DNA of 64,000 nt, taken from positions 1 to 64,000 of the forward strand of contig NZ_PDWW01000013.1 in NCBI RefSeq assembly GCF_010093445.1, given 5' to 3'. Numbering within the stretch: the stretch's first letter is position 1; each line of letters starts with the position of its first letter. Below, piece after piece: positions 36,128 to 46,175 of the stretch. The position numbers were made by a program, and so were the translations under genes. This stretch comes from Pseudoxanthomonas japonensis. Its GTDB lineage: Bacteria > Pseudomonadota > Gammaproteobacteria > Xanthomonadales > Xanthomonadaceae. The notes beneath the pieces are model-generated. The model ran no database searches. It was not told the origin of the DNA and saw only the letters and a list, made by a program, of their open reading frames with translations.

Positions 36128-37432
36128 ATGGAGATGTCTTTCTTCTTGCGTGCAAGGCGCAGGATGGCGTGTGGATTCGTGTTTGCCCTGGCCCTCAGTG
36201 GTCCTGTGGTGGCAGCACCGCCCGCAATCCCGATCAGCTACACAGAAGCCCTACAACGGGCGCTTGCTAACGCCCCTACCCTGCAGGTGCGCCGATCCCA
36301 GATCGATGCCAGTACCGAAGAAGCCGCGCGTGCTGGCGCGCTGCCCGACCCACGTTTGATCGTGGGGCTTGCGAACTGGCCCGTCAGCGGACCCGATGCC
36401 TTCAGCCTGCGGGCCGATGAGATGACTACCCAGCAAGTCGGTCTGATGCAGGAGTTTCCTGCGCGTGCGAAACGACGTGCCGAGCAAGCGCTGGCGCAAG
36501 CGACGCTGGCGCAAGCGCGCTCACTGTCGATGGCCGAACAGCAGATGGTGGTCCAAGCGACCGCGCAGGCCTGGATCGAGCTGTGGAGTACGCAGCAAGC
36601 CGTAGATGCGTTGGAAGGTTTGCGCGAGCCGGCGCGCATCGCCGAGCGTGCGGCGCGTGCTCGCTTGGCAGGCGGCACGGCCGGGGCCAGCGACGTGCTT
36701 GCCGCCCAGGCCGCGCTACTGCAGTTGGATGATCGCCTCGAACAGATACATGCGGAGCACGCCGCGGCACAGGCCGGTCTGGCGCGATGGTTGGGTATCT
36801 CACCTGAAACGGTACGGGCCAGCGGTCCGGCCCCGGATTTTTCGCGGTTGCCACTTGAGCCCACCCAATTGCTGGCCAAGCTGGACCAACATGCGCCCCT
36901 ACTGGGCTGGGAGGCGCGTCAGGACGTTGCCCAGGCCAAGGTGGATGCCGCCGTGGCCCAGACCCGTCCGGATTGGAGTGTGGAGCTCACCTACGGACGT
37001 CGCGAGCGCGCGCCCGACGGCATGCCGCGCAGCGACATGCTCATGGTGGAAGTGGGCGTGGGCTTGCCGCTGTTCCAGAAGAACCGCCAAGCACGAGGCA
37101 TCGCGGCACGACGGGCCGAGCTGGAGGCGGTGTCCGCAGAGCGCGATGAGGCCCGACGCATCCAAGCCGAGTCGGTACACCGCGCGATGGCGCGATGGCG
37201 CGGGCTAGCCGGCCAGTTGGAGCGCCAGAACGCGCAGAGCCTGCCATTGGCGCGCGATCGCGCACGCACGGCGTTGGCCGCCTACAGCGCCGGTGCCGAC
37301 CTGCAGCCGTGGCTGGAAGCGCGGCGCGATGAGATCGAACTGCAACTGGAAAACGCCCGTCTGCTGGGCGAACAGGGCCGTGCCTGGGCGGCATTGGCCT
37401 ATCTGCTGCCCCATGAGGAGAACACGCCATGA
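36128..37432 (+). CDS. TolC-family outer membrane efflux protein (CusC/CzcC type)
   Basis: About 434 residues with a signal peptide (ending at AAPPA) and two OEP repeats rich in Ala/Gln/Leu coiled coils (RRAEQALAQATLAQARSLS, ADVLAAQAALLQL). It forms the outer-membrane channel of the RND complex encoded downstream. The ATG at 36128 has GGAGG upstream; an ATG two codons later is possible. It overlaps the adaptor gene by 4 bases. Confidence 0.85.
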   Translation: MEMSFFLRARRRMACGFVFALALSGPVVAAPPAIPISYTEALQRALANAPTLQVRRSQIDASTEEAARAGALPDPRLIVGLANWPVSGPDAFSLRADEMTTQQVGLMQEFPARAKRRAEQALAQATLAQARSLSMAEQQMVVQATAQAWIELWSTQQAVDALEGLREPARIAERAARARLAGGTAGASDVLAAQAALLQLDDRLEQIHAEHAAAQAGLARWLGISPETVRASGPAPDFSRLPLEPTQLLAKLDQHAPLLGWEARQDVAQAKVDAAVAQTRPDWSVELTYGRRERAPDGMPRSDMLMVEVGVGLPLFQKNRQARGIAARRAELEAVSAERDEARRIQAESVHRAMARWRGLAGQLERQNAQSLPLARDRARTALAAYSAGADLQPWLEARRDEIELQLENARLLGEQGRAWAALAYLLPHEENTP

Positions 37433-38943
37433 ACCCGACCAAGACGCGTCTCACACAGCTCGCCGTGGCCCTCGGGTTGCTGGCGCTCGGCTTTGCCGGC
37501 GGGTACGCCTGGATGACCCGAAGCTCTGATACGCCCCCGTCCACCGGCACGAACGGCGCGGGTCAAGCGCGCAAGGTGCTGTACTGGTACGACCCCATGG
37601 CGCCGGAGCAGCGATTCGACAAGCCGGGCAAATCTCCTTTCATGGATATGGAGTTGCTGCCCAAATACGAAGATGAGGCCATGGGGGACGGAACGCAGAT
37701 CGATCCGCGCCTGCAGCAGAACGTCGGCATCCGTACGCAAGAAGTGACGGTAGAGTCACTAGGGACTGCTGTACGCGTGCCCGGCACGCTGACATGGGAT
37801 CTGACCCAGGAAACTGTGGTCAGTGCGCGCATGGAGGGCTTGATCACCCACGTGCAGGTAAAGGCGCCCTTTACCGAGGTTCGTCGTGGTCAAGCGCTGG
37901 CCACCGTGCAAGCCCCGGCATGGAACGCCGCCATCGCCGAAGCCCATGCCTTGAGCCAAGCTCAGTCCGCGAGCGCGCGTGAGCTACAGGGTGCCGCGCA
38001 ACAACGGTTGCGTTCGTTGGGCGTTCCTTCTGGCGCCTCGGCCCGCAACGGCGTCGTGCTTGGCGCAGACCACAGTGGTGTGGTGACCGAGATCCTGGTA
38101 CGCGAAGGGCAGACGGTGATGCCTGGTACGCCACTGTTTAAGATCAATGGACTGGACACGCTGTGGCTGGAGGCCTCGGTGCCCCAGGCAGCGCTGGGCA
38201 CCTTGCGGCCGGGGACCTCAGTGCAGGCCACGGTCAGTGCGTGGCCGGCAGAGCGCTTTGCCGGACAGATCCAGGCGTTGCTTCCCCAGGTCGACATGGC
38301 CAGTCGCACGCAGCGAGCGCGTATCGTGCTGCGCAATCCACAGCGTCGGCTGGTGCCGGGCATGTTCGCCGAGGTGCTGGTGCAGCCCGATACCGAGCAG
38401 GCCTTGCCGGTCGTTCCCACGGAGGCGCTGATTGCCACCGGGCGGGACAGCCGAGTCATCGTGCAGGATCCGGATGGGAGCTTCCGGCCAGTACGGGTGA
38501 GTGCCGGACGTAGCGTGCAAGGGCGCACGCAGATCGTGACCGGCTTGGCCGGTGGTGAACGCGTGGTGGTCTCCGGTCAGTTCCTGCTCGACTCCGAAGC
38601 CAGTCTCTCCGGTGCGTTGGAGCGCCTGGGCGCTGCACAACCCACCGGCCCTGCCAGCGCATCAGGTGAACACGAGCGCCATGACGCTGGTCACGATGCG
38701 CGCACGGTCGTCCCAACACCGCCCAGGCAGCCTGCGCCTGTCGCGCCAGAGGCCTCCAACTCCACGCCGCCGCGCTGCCCGGTGCAGTACTGGTATGACC
38801 CGATGGTGCCGGAGAAGCATTTCGACAAGCCGGGCAAGTCACCGTTCATGGATATGCAACTGGTACCCAAGTTCGGCTCGGCCGCAGCCGCAGATTGCCA
38901 GGCAAGCGAGGTCATGCCCGAAGCGATGGAGGGCACGCCATGA
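37429..38943 (+). CDS. RND efflux periplasmic adaptor (CusB type) with two heavy-metal-binding domains
   Basis: A 504-residue membrane-fusion protein. A single N-terminal transmembrane/signal segment is followed by a heavy-metal-binding domain at residues 48-82 (YWYDPMAP, FDKPGKSPFMDMELLP). The lipoyl/hairpin and barrel domains come next, and then a second copy of the metal-binding domain at about 450-485 (YWYDPMVPEKHFDKPGKS). CusB-like adaptors usually show one copy. It carries Cu(I)/Ag(I) to the pump. It overlaps the pump gene by an ATGA. Confidence 0.9.
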   Translation: MNPTKTRLTQLAVALGLLALGFAGGYAWMTRSSDTPPSTGTNGAGQARKVLYWYDPMAPEQRFDKPGKSPFMDMELLPKYEDEAMGDGTQIDPRLQQNVGIRTQEVTVESLGTAVRVPGTLTWDLTQETVVSARMEGLITHVQVKAPFTEVRRGQALATVQAPAWNAAIAEAHALSQAQSASARELQGAAQQRLRSLGVPSGASARNGVVLGADHSGVVTEILVREGQTVMPGTPLFKINGLDTLWLEASVPQAALGTLRPGTSVQATVSAWPAERFAGQIQALLPQVDMASRTQRARIVLRNPQRRLVPGMFAEVLVQPDTEQALPVVPTEALIATGRDSRVIVQDPDGSFRPVRVSAGRSVQGRTQIVTGLAGGERVVVSGQFLLDSEASLSGALERLGAAQPTGPASASGEHERHDAGHDARTVVPTPPRQPAPVAPEASNSTPPRCPVQYWYDPMVPEKHFDKPGKSPFMDMQLVPKFGSAAAADCQASEVMPEAMEGTP

Positions 38944-41900
38944 TTGCGCGCCTTATCCATGCTTGCATCGCCAACCGTGTGCTGGTGCTGGTTGCCGCTG
39001 CGCTGCTGGCGGTGGTCGGCATCTGGTCGGTAAAGAACACGCCGTTGGATGCGCTGCCGGACCTGTCCGATACCCAAGTCATCATCCGCACGCAATGGGC
39101 CGGGCAAACCCCGCGCATCATCGAAGATCAGGTCACCTACCCGTTGGCCACCACGATGTTGTCCGTGCCGGGCGTGAAGGCGGTACGCGGCTTCTCCTTC
39201 TTCGGTGATTCGTTCGTCTACATCCTGTTTGACGATGCCACTGATCTTTACTGGGCACGCTCTCGAGTGCTCGAGTACTTGAGCCAGGTGCGCGATCGAC
39301 TTCCGCCGAACGTGAATCCGGCGCTGGGTCCTGATGCGACAGGACTCGGCTGGATCTACCAGTACGCCTTGGTGGATCGGACCGGTCAACGTGATGTGGG
39401 GCAGCTGCGTGCGTTGCAGGACTGGTTTCTTCGTTATGAGCTAAAAACCGTGCCGGACGTGGCTGAGGTAGCCAGTGTGGGCGGTGCGGTGCGCGCCTGG
39501 CAGATCCAGCCCGATCCGCAGGCGTTGGCGGCCCGTGGACTCACGGTGGCTGAGCTCATCGAGGCGGTGGATGCGGCCAACGGCGCTACCGGGGGCTCGG
39601 TGATCGAACAAGGCGAAGCCGAACTGATGGTGCGCAGCGAAGGCTACCTGCGCACACAGGAGGCATTCGAGCAGGTGCCGGTGAACGGCAACGACGGCAT
39701 CCCCGTCTTGCTCGGCGAGGTGGCCACGATCAGTCGCGGCCCGACTTTCCGCCGTGGTATCGCCGAGTTGGATGGTCAAGGTGAGGTGGCCGGCGGCGTG
39801 ATCGTCCTGCGCACCGGCAAGGATGCCTTGGGAGCTATTCAGAACGTCAAGGCGCGACTACAGGCGTTGCAGTCCAGCTTGCCCGAGGGCGTGGAAGTGG
39901 TTCCGGTGTACGACCGCTCCGAGCTCATCCAGGACGCAGTGCGCAATCTCACTCACAAGCTAGGCGAGGAGTTCCTGGTCGTAGCGCTGGTGTGCCTGCT
40001 GTTTCTGTGGCATCTACGCTCGGCGCTGGTGGCCGTCATCACCCTGCCCTTGGGCATCCTGGCGGCCTTCATCGTGATGCACGCCCAGGGCATCTCCGCC
40101 AACTTGCTATCGCTAGGTGGCATCGCCATCGCCATTGGTGCGATGGTCGATGCAGCGGTGGTGATGATCGAAAATGCACACAAGCACCTGGAGCACTGGC
40201 GCGAGGCGCACGGCCGGGAACCCCAAGGTGAGGAGCGCTGGCAGTTGATGGCCCGCTCGGCGGCCGAGGTTGGACCGGCCCTGTTCGCCAGCTTGTTGGT
40301 CATCACCCTGTCCTTCGTACCGGTCTTTGCCCTGCAGGCGCAGGAAGGGCGATTGTTCTCGCCCCTGGCCTACACCAAGACCTATGCGATGGCGGCCGCA
40401 GCAGGGTTGTCGGTGACCTTGATCCCCGTCCTGATGGGCTACCTGATCCGCGGCCGCATCCGCCCGGAACAGCAGAACCCCATCAATCGCATCCTGATCG
40501 CCGGCTACCGGCCCATCCTGCTCTGGGTCCTCAAACATCCCGGTGTCACCTTGCTGCTCAGTGGCATGCTGCTGGTGCTCACGTTGATCCCCTTCAGCCG
40601 GCTGGGCAGTGAGTTCATGCCGCCCTTGGAAGAAGGCAGCCTGTTGTACATGCCCACGGCCCTGCCAGGCCTGTCCGCTGACAAGGCGCGCCAGTTGCTT
40701 CAGCTCTCAGGACGGATGATCAAAACCGTACCGGAGGTCGAGCACGTGTTCGGCAAGGCGGGCCGTGCCGAAAGTGCGACCGATCCGGCACCTATCGAAA
40801 TGTTTGAGACCACCGTGACCTTCAAGCCGCGGGATCAATGGCGCCCGGGCATGACCCCTCAAAAGCTACGCCAGGAGTTGGACGCAGCGGTCAAGATTCC
40901 CGGTCTGACCAATCTATGGGTACCGCCCATTCGCAATCGCATCGATATGTTGGCCACCGGCATCAAAAGCCCGATTGGGATCAAGGTCTCCGGACCGGAT
41001 GTGGAGCAGATCGAACGCCTGAGCCAGCAGATCGAGCAGGTGGCCAAGACTGTGCCCGGCGTGAGTTCGGCACTGGCCGAACGCGTCACCGGCGGGCGCT
41101 ATGTCGATGTACAGGTGCGCCCGGAGATCGCTGCACGTTATGGATTCACGCAAGGCCAACTCCAGCAACTGATTGCCACGGTCGTTGGCGGTGATCCAAT
41201 CGGGGAAACGATCGAGGGGCGCGAGCGCTATCCCATCGTCTTACGCTACCCCCGTGGCCAGCGTGACTCGTTGCAGGCCTTGCAGGATCTGCCGCTGATC
41301 GCGCCAGGCGGTGTGCAACTGACCTTGAGCCAGGTGGCGGAGCTGTCGGTCAGCCCAGGCCCGCCGATGCTCAAGAGCGATAACGGCCGGTTGGTGGGCT
41401 ATATCTACGTGGATGTGGCCGATCGCGACCTGGGATCGGTGGTCCAGGACCTGCAAGCCGCGGTGCAGTCCCAGGTGAGCTTGCCTGCCGGCTATGGGGT
41501 GGCCTGGTCAGGGCAGTACGAGTACCTGCAACGGGCATTGGCACGCCTGCAGTGGGTGGTGCCCGCGGCGTTGGCGATCATCTTCCTGGTCATCTGGATG
41601 GTGTTCCGCAGGCTCAGCGATGTATCCATCATCCTGCTCAGCTTGCCCTTGGCATTGGTGGGCGGTTTCTGGTTGATCTGGGGGCTGGGCCATGCGATTT
41701 CGGTGGCCAGCATGATCGGATTCATCGCCCTGGGCGGCGTTGCCGCTGAGTTCGGCGTCATCATGCTGCTGTACCTGCGCCATGCCTGGGAGCAGCGCTT
41801 GGCCAGCGGTGCGCCGGAAGATGTGTCGACTCTGCAAGAAGCTATCTACGAAGGTGCCGTGCAGCGCGTACGCCCCAAGGCGATGACGGTGGCCGTCATC

Positions 41901-42080
41901 CTGGCCGGCTTGTTTCCGCTGTTCATCGGTGCCGGTGCCGGTTCGGAGGTCATGCAACGTATCGCCGCGCCGATGCTGGGTGGCATGCTCACCGCACCGG
42001 TGCTCTCCATGGTGGTGATTCCCGCAGCGTTCTATCTGGTGCGGCGACGTGGACTGCGCGCGGCGCGGGGCGACCAATGA
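38940..42080 (+). CDS. cusA: CusA-type heavy-metal RND efflux pump
   Basis: A 1046-residue inner-membrane RND transporter with a duplicated six-helix core. The proton-relay motif GAMVDAAVVMIENAHKHLEHW is typical of the HME/CusA group, and the periplasmic NRIDMLATGIKSP segment contains the methionine aligned with the CusA copper site. It expels Cu(I)/Ag(I) from the periplasm with the preceding TolC-like and CusB-like proteins. Last gene of the operon. Confidence 0.93.
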   Translation: MIARLIHACIANRVLVLVAAALLAVVGIWSVKNTPLDALPDLSDTQVIIRTQWAGQTPRIIEDQVTYPLATTMLSVPGVKAVRGFSFFGDSFVYILFDDATDLYWARSRVLEYLSQVRDRLPPNVNPALGPDATGLGWIYQYALVDRTGQRDVGQLRALQDWFLRYELKTVPDVAEVASVGGAVRAWQIQPDPQALAARGLTVAELIEAVDAANGATGGSVIEQGEAELMVRSEGYLRTQEAFEQVPVNGNDGIPVLLGEVATISRGPTFRRGIAELDGQGEVAGGVIVLRTGKDALGAIQNVKARLQALQSSLPEGVEVVPVYDRSELIQDAVRNLTHKLGEEFLVVALVCLLFLWHLRSALVAVITLPLGILAAFIVMHAQGISANLLSLGGIAIAIGAMVDAAVVMIENAHKHLEHWREAHGREPQGEERWQLMARSAAEVGPALFASLLVITLSFVPVFALQAQEGRLFSPLAYTKTYAMAAAAGLSVTLIPVLMGYLIRGRIRPEQQNPINRILIAGYRPILLWVLKHPGVTLLLSGMLLVLTLIPFSRLGSEFMPPLEEGSLLYMPTALPGLSADKARQLLQLSGRMIKTVPEVEHVFGKAGRAESATDPAPIEMFETTVTFKPRDQWRPGMTPQKLRQELDAAVKIPGLTNLWVPPIRNRIDMLATGIKSPIGIKVSGPDVEQIERLSQQIEQVAKTVPGVSSALAERVTGGRYVDVQVRPEIAARYGFTQGQLQQLIATVVGGDPIGETIEGRERYPIVLRYPRGQRDSLQALQDLPLIAPGGVQLTLSQVAELSVSPGPPMLKSDNGRLVGYIYVDVADRDLGSVVQDLQAAVQSQVSLPAGYGVAWSGQYEYLQRALARLQWVVPAALAIIFLVIWMVFRRLSDVSIILLSLPLALVGGFWLIWGLGHAISVASMIGFIALGGVAAEFGVIMLLYLRHAWEQRLASGAPEDVSTLQEAIYEGAVQRVRPKAMTVAVILAGLFPLFIGAGAGSEVMQRIAAPMLGGMLTAPVLSMVVIPAAFYLVRRRGLRAARGDQ

Positions 42081-42118
42081 GAGACAGACTGAGCACTTGA
42101 GGTGCGTCCCCACAAAAA

Positions 42119-42152
42119 GACGCCAGTCATGGAAGAAGTCATGACTGGCGTC
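42119..42152 (-). terminator. Intrinsic terminator after the DUF4198 gene
   Basis: A 13-bp perfect stem (GACGCCAGTCATG with its complement) and 8-base loop. On the minus strand it is followed by TTTTT, so it ends transcripts of the gene that stops at 42185; it may also catch the convergent pump transcripts. Confidence 0.85.
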
Positions 42153-42184
42153 AAAGGGGAGAGTACCGCCTACGTGCTTACTTA

Positions 42185-43015
42185 TCAGTGCCCGGCGTGC
42201 GGGGAAATATCAAAGCTCAGCGACGCCCGATCCGACACAAAATCCAAGCTCTTTTGTGTAGAGGGCACCATGTGATTGGTGTGGATGTACCAGGTCTTGG
42301 CGGAGGTCACCTTGAAACTGGCTTGGCCTTGGGCATCGGTACGCAGCAGCGTGGCGCTACCGTGCCCGCCCTTGACCGGTGCGTCAGCGCGATGGCCGAC
42401 GTACACGCGCAGGTTGGGCACTGGCGTGCCCTGCTGCAGTACCTGGAACGACAGCTGTTCGCCGACCTTCACGCTTCCAGGATTGCGGGCCAGGCGGATC
42501 TCCAACGGATAGCCCAGCGAGGCGGCGAAGTCGTCAGTCAGTTTCGTGCCTACTTGTCCAATGGCGCGGGCATGCTTGGTATAGCTGTAGGTGACCCCGT
42601 TGGGGAACTTGCTCGCATCATAGGTGGCCAAGGTATCGGGCAAGTCTTCCAACTCCAGGTACTTGCCGAACTCGCTGGCCGTACGGGTGCTGGTGGAAGC
42701 CATCGTCGAGACCCCTAGCAGATAGGTGCCCTCGCCCGCCGGATGCACGGTGAGCTGGCTTTGCTTGCCGACCTCTTTCCAACTGGCCAAGTCCGGGGCC
42801 GCCTTGGCGCCACCCTGGCTCAGCGAAACGTTCTGTAGACGCGCCCGGGTGACTGCGCCAGCACTTTCATCGAAGGTGCCGTTGTTGACCAGGGCGGTGT
42901 TCGCCTCGCCCGCTGCGGTGCCGGGCTTGGAGAAAGCGACAAACAGGTCGTGCGCGCCGGCGCTACCGGCCACCGCGAATAGCAGTAGTGCGGCAGATAG
43001 TTGCGTGTTTCTCAT
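42185..43015 (-). CDS. DUF4198-domain periplasmic protein
   Basis: A 276-residue exported protein with a signal peptide (residues 1-21, ending SAGA) followed by HDLFVAF, then two beta-rich domains (ARNPGSVKVGEQLSFQVLQQGTP, ATLLRTDAQGQASFKVT). This DUF4198 layout is linked to metal uptake, with relatives next to nickel/cobalt transporters and TonB systems. AGGAG precedes the ATG. It probably belongs to the TonB receptor unit that ends 27 bases upstream; the metal is unknown. Confidence 0.75.
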   Translation of the reverse strand: MRNTQLSAALLLFAVAGSAGAHDLFVAFSKPGTAAGEANTALVNNGTFDESAGAVTRARLQNVSLSQGGAKAAPDLASWKEVGKQSQLTVHPAGEGTYLLGVSTMASTSTRTASEFGKYLELEDLPDTLATYDASKFPNGVTYSYTKHARAIGQVGTKLTDDFAASLGYPLEIRLARNPGSVKVGEQLSFQVLQQGTPVPNLRVYVGHRADAPVKGGHGSATLLRTDAQGQASFKVTSAKTWYIHTNHMVPSTQKSLDFVSDRASLSFDISPHAGH

Positions 43016-43041
43016 GATGTGTAGCTCCTTGGGATCGTGAC

Positions 43042-46000
43042 TTACCAGTGGTAACCAAAGCGGACATTCCAGCGACGACCCAGCAAGTCGTACGTCATGG
43101 TGTCGGTGTTGGCGTTGGGGTTGTTCTGCACGAACGGCGCCTTTTTATCGAACACGTTCTCAACGCCGGCCGAGATGTCCCATTTCTTCTTGATGCCGTA
43201 GCTCAGTTGCAGGTTGTGGTACACCACGCTGGACACATGCGAGCCGATCGTGCCGGGCACGGCGATGATGTCGTCCGCACTGCCGATGTACTGCGCCGAA
43301 TAGACGCCAGTCCAACGGTTCTTGCCCATGCGCAGTGAGCCCAAGCCACGCCACTGGGTGTAGCTACCCAAGCCGCTGGTGATCTTGCCGGCGTACTCAA
43401 TGGTGGTGGCACCGGCGAAGGGAGTGACGTCGTAGCGCTCAAGATACGAGGCATCCAGACTCGCGCTTGCCTGCCAGCCGGCCACATCGAATTGATACAG
43501 CACACCGATATCCACGCCTTCGGATTCCTCGCTGGCCGCATTGACCTGCTGGGACGAGAGGTAGTTGACCTCACCGGTGACCGGATCACGAGTGAAGTTG
43601 GCCGGTGAGCAGAACGGATGGGCCAAGTTCGGCGTGGTGTAGCACGCACGCAGCTTGACCGAGCCTTCAATGCTGCGGATCGCATTCTCGATGCGGATAC
43701 GGTAATAATCGGCCGTGAGCGTCAGCCCCGGCGCAAAGCCTGGGGTCCACACAAAGCCTGCCGTGAAGGTCCGCGCATCTTCAGGCTTGAGATCGGGATT
43801 GCCGCCGGTCGTGGTCAGGATAGTGTTGCCCAACTGACGAAAGTTGGTCGGCACCCCGGCGGCCTGACAGTTGGCCCGAATCACCGAGTCCGCGGGCAAG
43901 GTGCTCCAGTTGCTGCACGGATCCAGGGTGGTCAGGCTGCCTTGGCCGATGCCGCCAAACAACTCCGGGATGCTGGGGATACGAAAAGCCGTCGCGTAGT
44001 TGAGACGAATCTTCAGCGGTTCGGCCACCTGCCAATCCAGCCCCACCTTGTAGTTGGTGTCGCTGCCGAACAGGTCGTAGTCGGAATAGCGGCCGGCCAG
44101 GTTCAGGGTCGCGTAGTCCACCAACGGGACGTCCTGCAGCAGCGGGACGGCAAACTCGACAAAGGCTTCCTTGGCCGAGTACTCACCTTCGATCGGATCC
44201 TGACGCACGATGTTGGCGCTGCCGTTGACTACCAGCGGATCTGGGTACAGCCATCCCCGTTCCTTGCGAAACTCAACGCCCGAAGCGAAGGCGACGCTAC
44301 CGGCGGGCAAATCGAACAGGGCGCCGGAAATGGTGCCGCTAAAGCCCTGCTGGCTGTTGCCACCGGAGCCGCGCTGGGTAAACAGGATGTAATCCAGCAC
44401 TTCGGGCGTCAGGTTGCCGTAGCCCAAGTAGTTGCCGCACGGAATAGCCGCCCCTGGTGTGTTGCTGCACAGGCTGGTGTTGAGAGTGTTCTCTACCCGA
44501 TCCAGGTTGGCGATATTGGTCGAGCTGTCCGTAGCAGAGTTGCGGCCCCAGTTCATCGCGACATTCCACGCCCAGTTATCGCCCCACTGCCCCTCCAAAC
44601 CAAGCACGGTGCGAAACGTATCGACCTCCTGCTCGGTGATGCGCGCCCCGGCTTCTTCCAGACGCCGACGTTCCAGGGTCAGGTTCTGGCCGGTGGGATT
44701 GGTGGGATTAGTGGCGGCGATCCGGATGGTGCGATACACCCCCAGGGTATTGGGTGAGGCACGCTGATTGGACTGGCGATTGGTCGCCATCAGTTCCGTG
44801 AACAGACGGGTGTTCTCGGTCAGGTCGAACTGACCAAAGCCACTCAAGCCCACTCGCTTGATCGGGCTGACCGCATTGAGCAACAAGTTGTAGTTGTAAT
44901 TGTGCTTGGCCGGATCATAGAGCTCGTAGGAGCGTGGATCCCCGTTGGGGTCCTGGTTGAAGTTGACCACGCGACCATCGGCCAGTCGGGCTCGCCCACC
45001 GATGGTGGACGAGTTGCCCACGCACTGCAGGGTGCCGGCCACCACACCCAACGGACACGGTGCCCGCGACGCCATGGTGATCGTGCCGCTTTCGGCATAG
45101 GTCAGGGCGCCAGACATTGAGCTGCGCTCGCCGGTGGTACCGAAGGCCAGGTTGAAGGAGCCGATCTCGCCATCGCCCTGGAAAGTCTGACCATAGCGGG
45201 TGGATAGCTCCACGCCATCCATTTCCTTGCGCGTGATGATGTTCACCACGCCGGCCACGGCATCGGCGCCGTAGATCGCCGATGCGCCGTCCTTCAGGAT
45301 CTCGATGCGATCAACCAGGGCCAAGGGCACCACGTTCAGATCCACCGAATTGTTGGCGCCGGTACCACCGTTGACCACGCGTCGGCCGTTGAGCAGTACC
45401 AAGGTGCGGTTGACGCCCAAGCCACGCAGGTTGATCTGGGTGGTGCCGTTACCGTTACCCGTCCAGAAGTTGTTGGATTGCGAGCCGGCTGCACCGGCCG
45501 ATGCAGGCAAGCGCTGCAGCAGCGTCTCGACCGAGACGGCACCGGAGCTTTGGATGGTCTCGGCATCAATGACCGTGGTGGGGCCCACACCGGACATCTG
45601 GGCGCGTTTGATGTGACTGCCGGTCACCTGGACCGCATCAAAGGTGGTGGGTGAAGCGGCCGACGGCGTTGAGGCGTCGGCGCCGCCGGAGAGGGAGGCG
45701 CTGTAGGCATCGGGACCGGCTTGCCCTACACCGGAGGTCGGTGCGTTGCGCGTAGGCGTCGGCGTGTTGGCACCTTCTCGCACGATCGCCAGCGCGCCGC
45801 TTTGATCGCGCTTGACCGTCAGTCCGGTTCCGGCGAGCAGGCGGTTCAGCGCTGCATCTTGGGACATGTCCCCACGCGCGCCTGCGGTGCGTCGATCACG
45901 AACGTCTTCGCTCAAGTAGACCAGGCGAACGCCCGATTGCCGGGCATAGGCTTCCAGCGCGACTTTCAGATCCCCTTCGGGAATATCAAAACTGCTCGTT

Positions 46001-46077
46001 TGTGCAGCGGCGGAGGCCGCGATGACCAGACCACACATGACAGCCAACGCTGTCCTCGCCACTTTCGTACGTGCCAT
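43042..46077 (-). CDS. TonB-dependent receptor with N-terminal STN signalling domain
   Basis: A 1011-residue outer-membrane receptor. After a signal peptide (residues 1-25) comes an STN domain (SSFDIPEGDLKVALEAYARQ, up to about residue 100) for contact with an inner-membrane FecR. The plug follows (VQVTGSHIKR, LVLLNGRRVVNGG, DGASAIYGADAVAGVVNII), and a large barrel ends GRRWNVRFGYHW. Located beside fecR and fecI, it is a FecA-type signalling receptor, for metal chelate or siderophore uptake. Confidence 0.9.
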   Translation of the reverse strand: MARTKVARTALAVMCGLVIAASAAAQTSSFDIPEGDLKVALEAYARQSGVRLVYLSEDVRDRRTAGARGDMSQDAALNRLLAGTGLTVKRDQSGALAIVREGANTPTPTRNAPTSGVGQAGPDAYSASLSGGADASTPSAASPTTFDAVQVTGSHIKRAQMSGVGPTTVIDAETIQSSGAVSVETLLQRLPASAGAAGSQSNNFWTGNGNGTTQINLRGLGVNRTLVLLNGRRVVNGGTGANNSVDLNVVPLALVDRIEILKDGASAIYGADAVAGVVNIITRKEMDGVELSTRYGQTFQGDGEIGSFNLAFGTTGERSSMSGALTYAESGTITMASRAPCPLGVVAGTLQCVGNSSTIGGRARLADGRVVNFNQDPNGDPRSYELYDPAKHNYNYNLLLNAVSPIKRVGLSGFGQFDLTENTRLFTELMATNRQSNQRASPNTLGVYRTIRIAATNPTNPTGQNLTLERRRLEEAGARITEQEVDTFRTVLGLEGQWGDNWAWNVAMNWGRNSATDSSTNIANLDRVENTLNTSLCSNTPGAAIPCGNYLGYGNLTPEVLDYILFTQRGSGGNSQQGFSGTISGALFDLPAGSVAFASGVEFRKERGWLYPDPLVVNGSANIVRQDPIEGEYSAKEAFVEFAVPLLQDVPLVDYATLNLAGRYSDYDLFGSDTNYKVGLDWQVAEPLKIRLNYATAFRIPSIPELFGGIGQGSLTTLDPCSNWSTLPADSVIRANCQAAGVPTNFRQLGNTILTTTGGNPDLKPEDARTFTAGFVWTPGFAPGLTLTADYYRIRIENAIRSIEGSVKLRACYTTPNLAHPFCSPANFTRDPVTGEVNYLSSQQVNAASEESEGVDIGVLYQFDVAGWQASASLDASYLERYDVTPFAGATTIEYAGKITSGLGSYTQWRGLGSLRMGKNRWTGVYSAQYIGSADDIIAVPGTIGSHVSSVVYHNLQLSYGIKKKWDISAGVENVFDKKAPFVQNNPNANTDTMTYDLLGRRWNVRFGYHW

Positions 46078-46175
46078 GCATTTTCCCCAGGTCGGCGCGA
46101 ATCGGCCTGATATCTGTGACGAGAGGACGGCACGCTTCCGGTATGAAATATTTCAGATTGATGTCTGCTGGCGTC

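Noticed and set aside
46145-46154. Palindrome GAAATATTTC between fecR and the TonB receptor gene
   Set aside because: A 10-base AT palindrome can occur by chance here and does not match a Fur or sigma-dependent consensus well enough to call a site.
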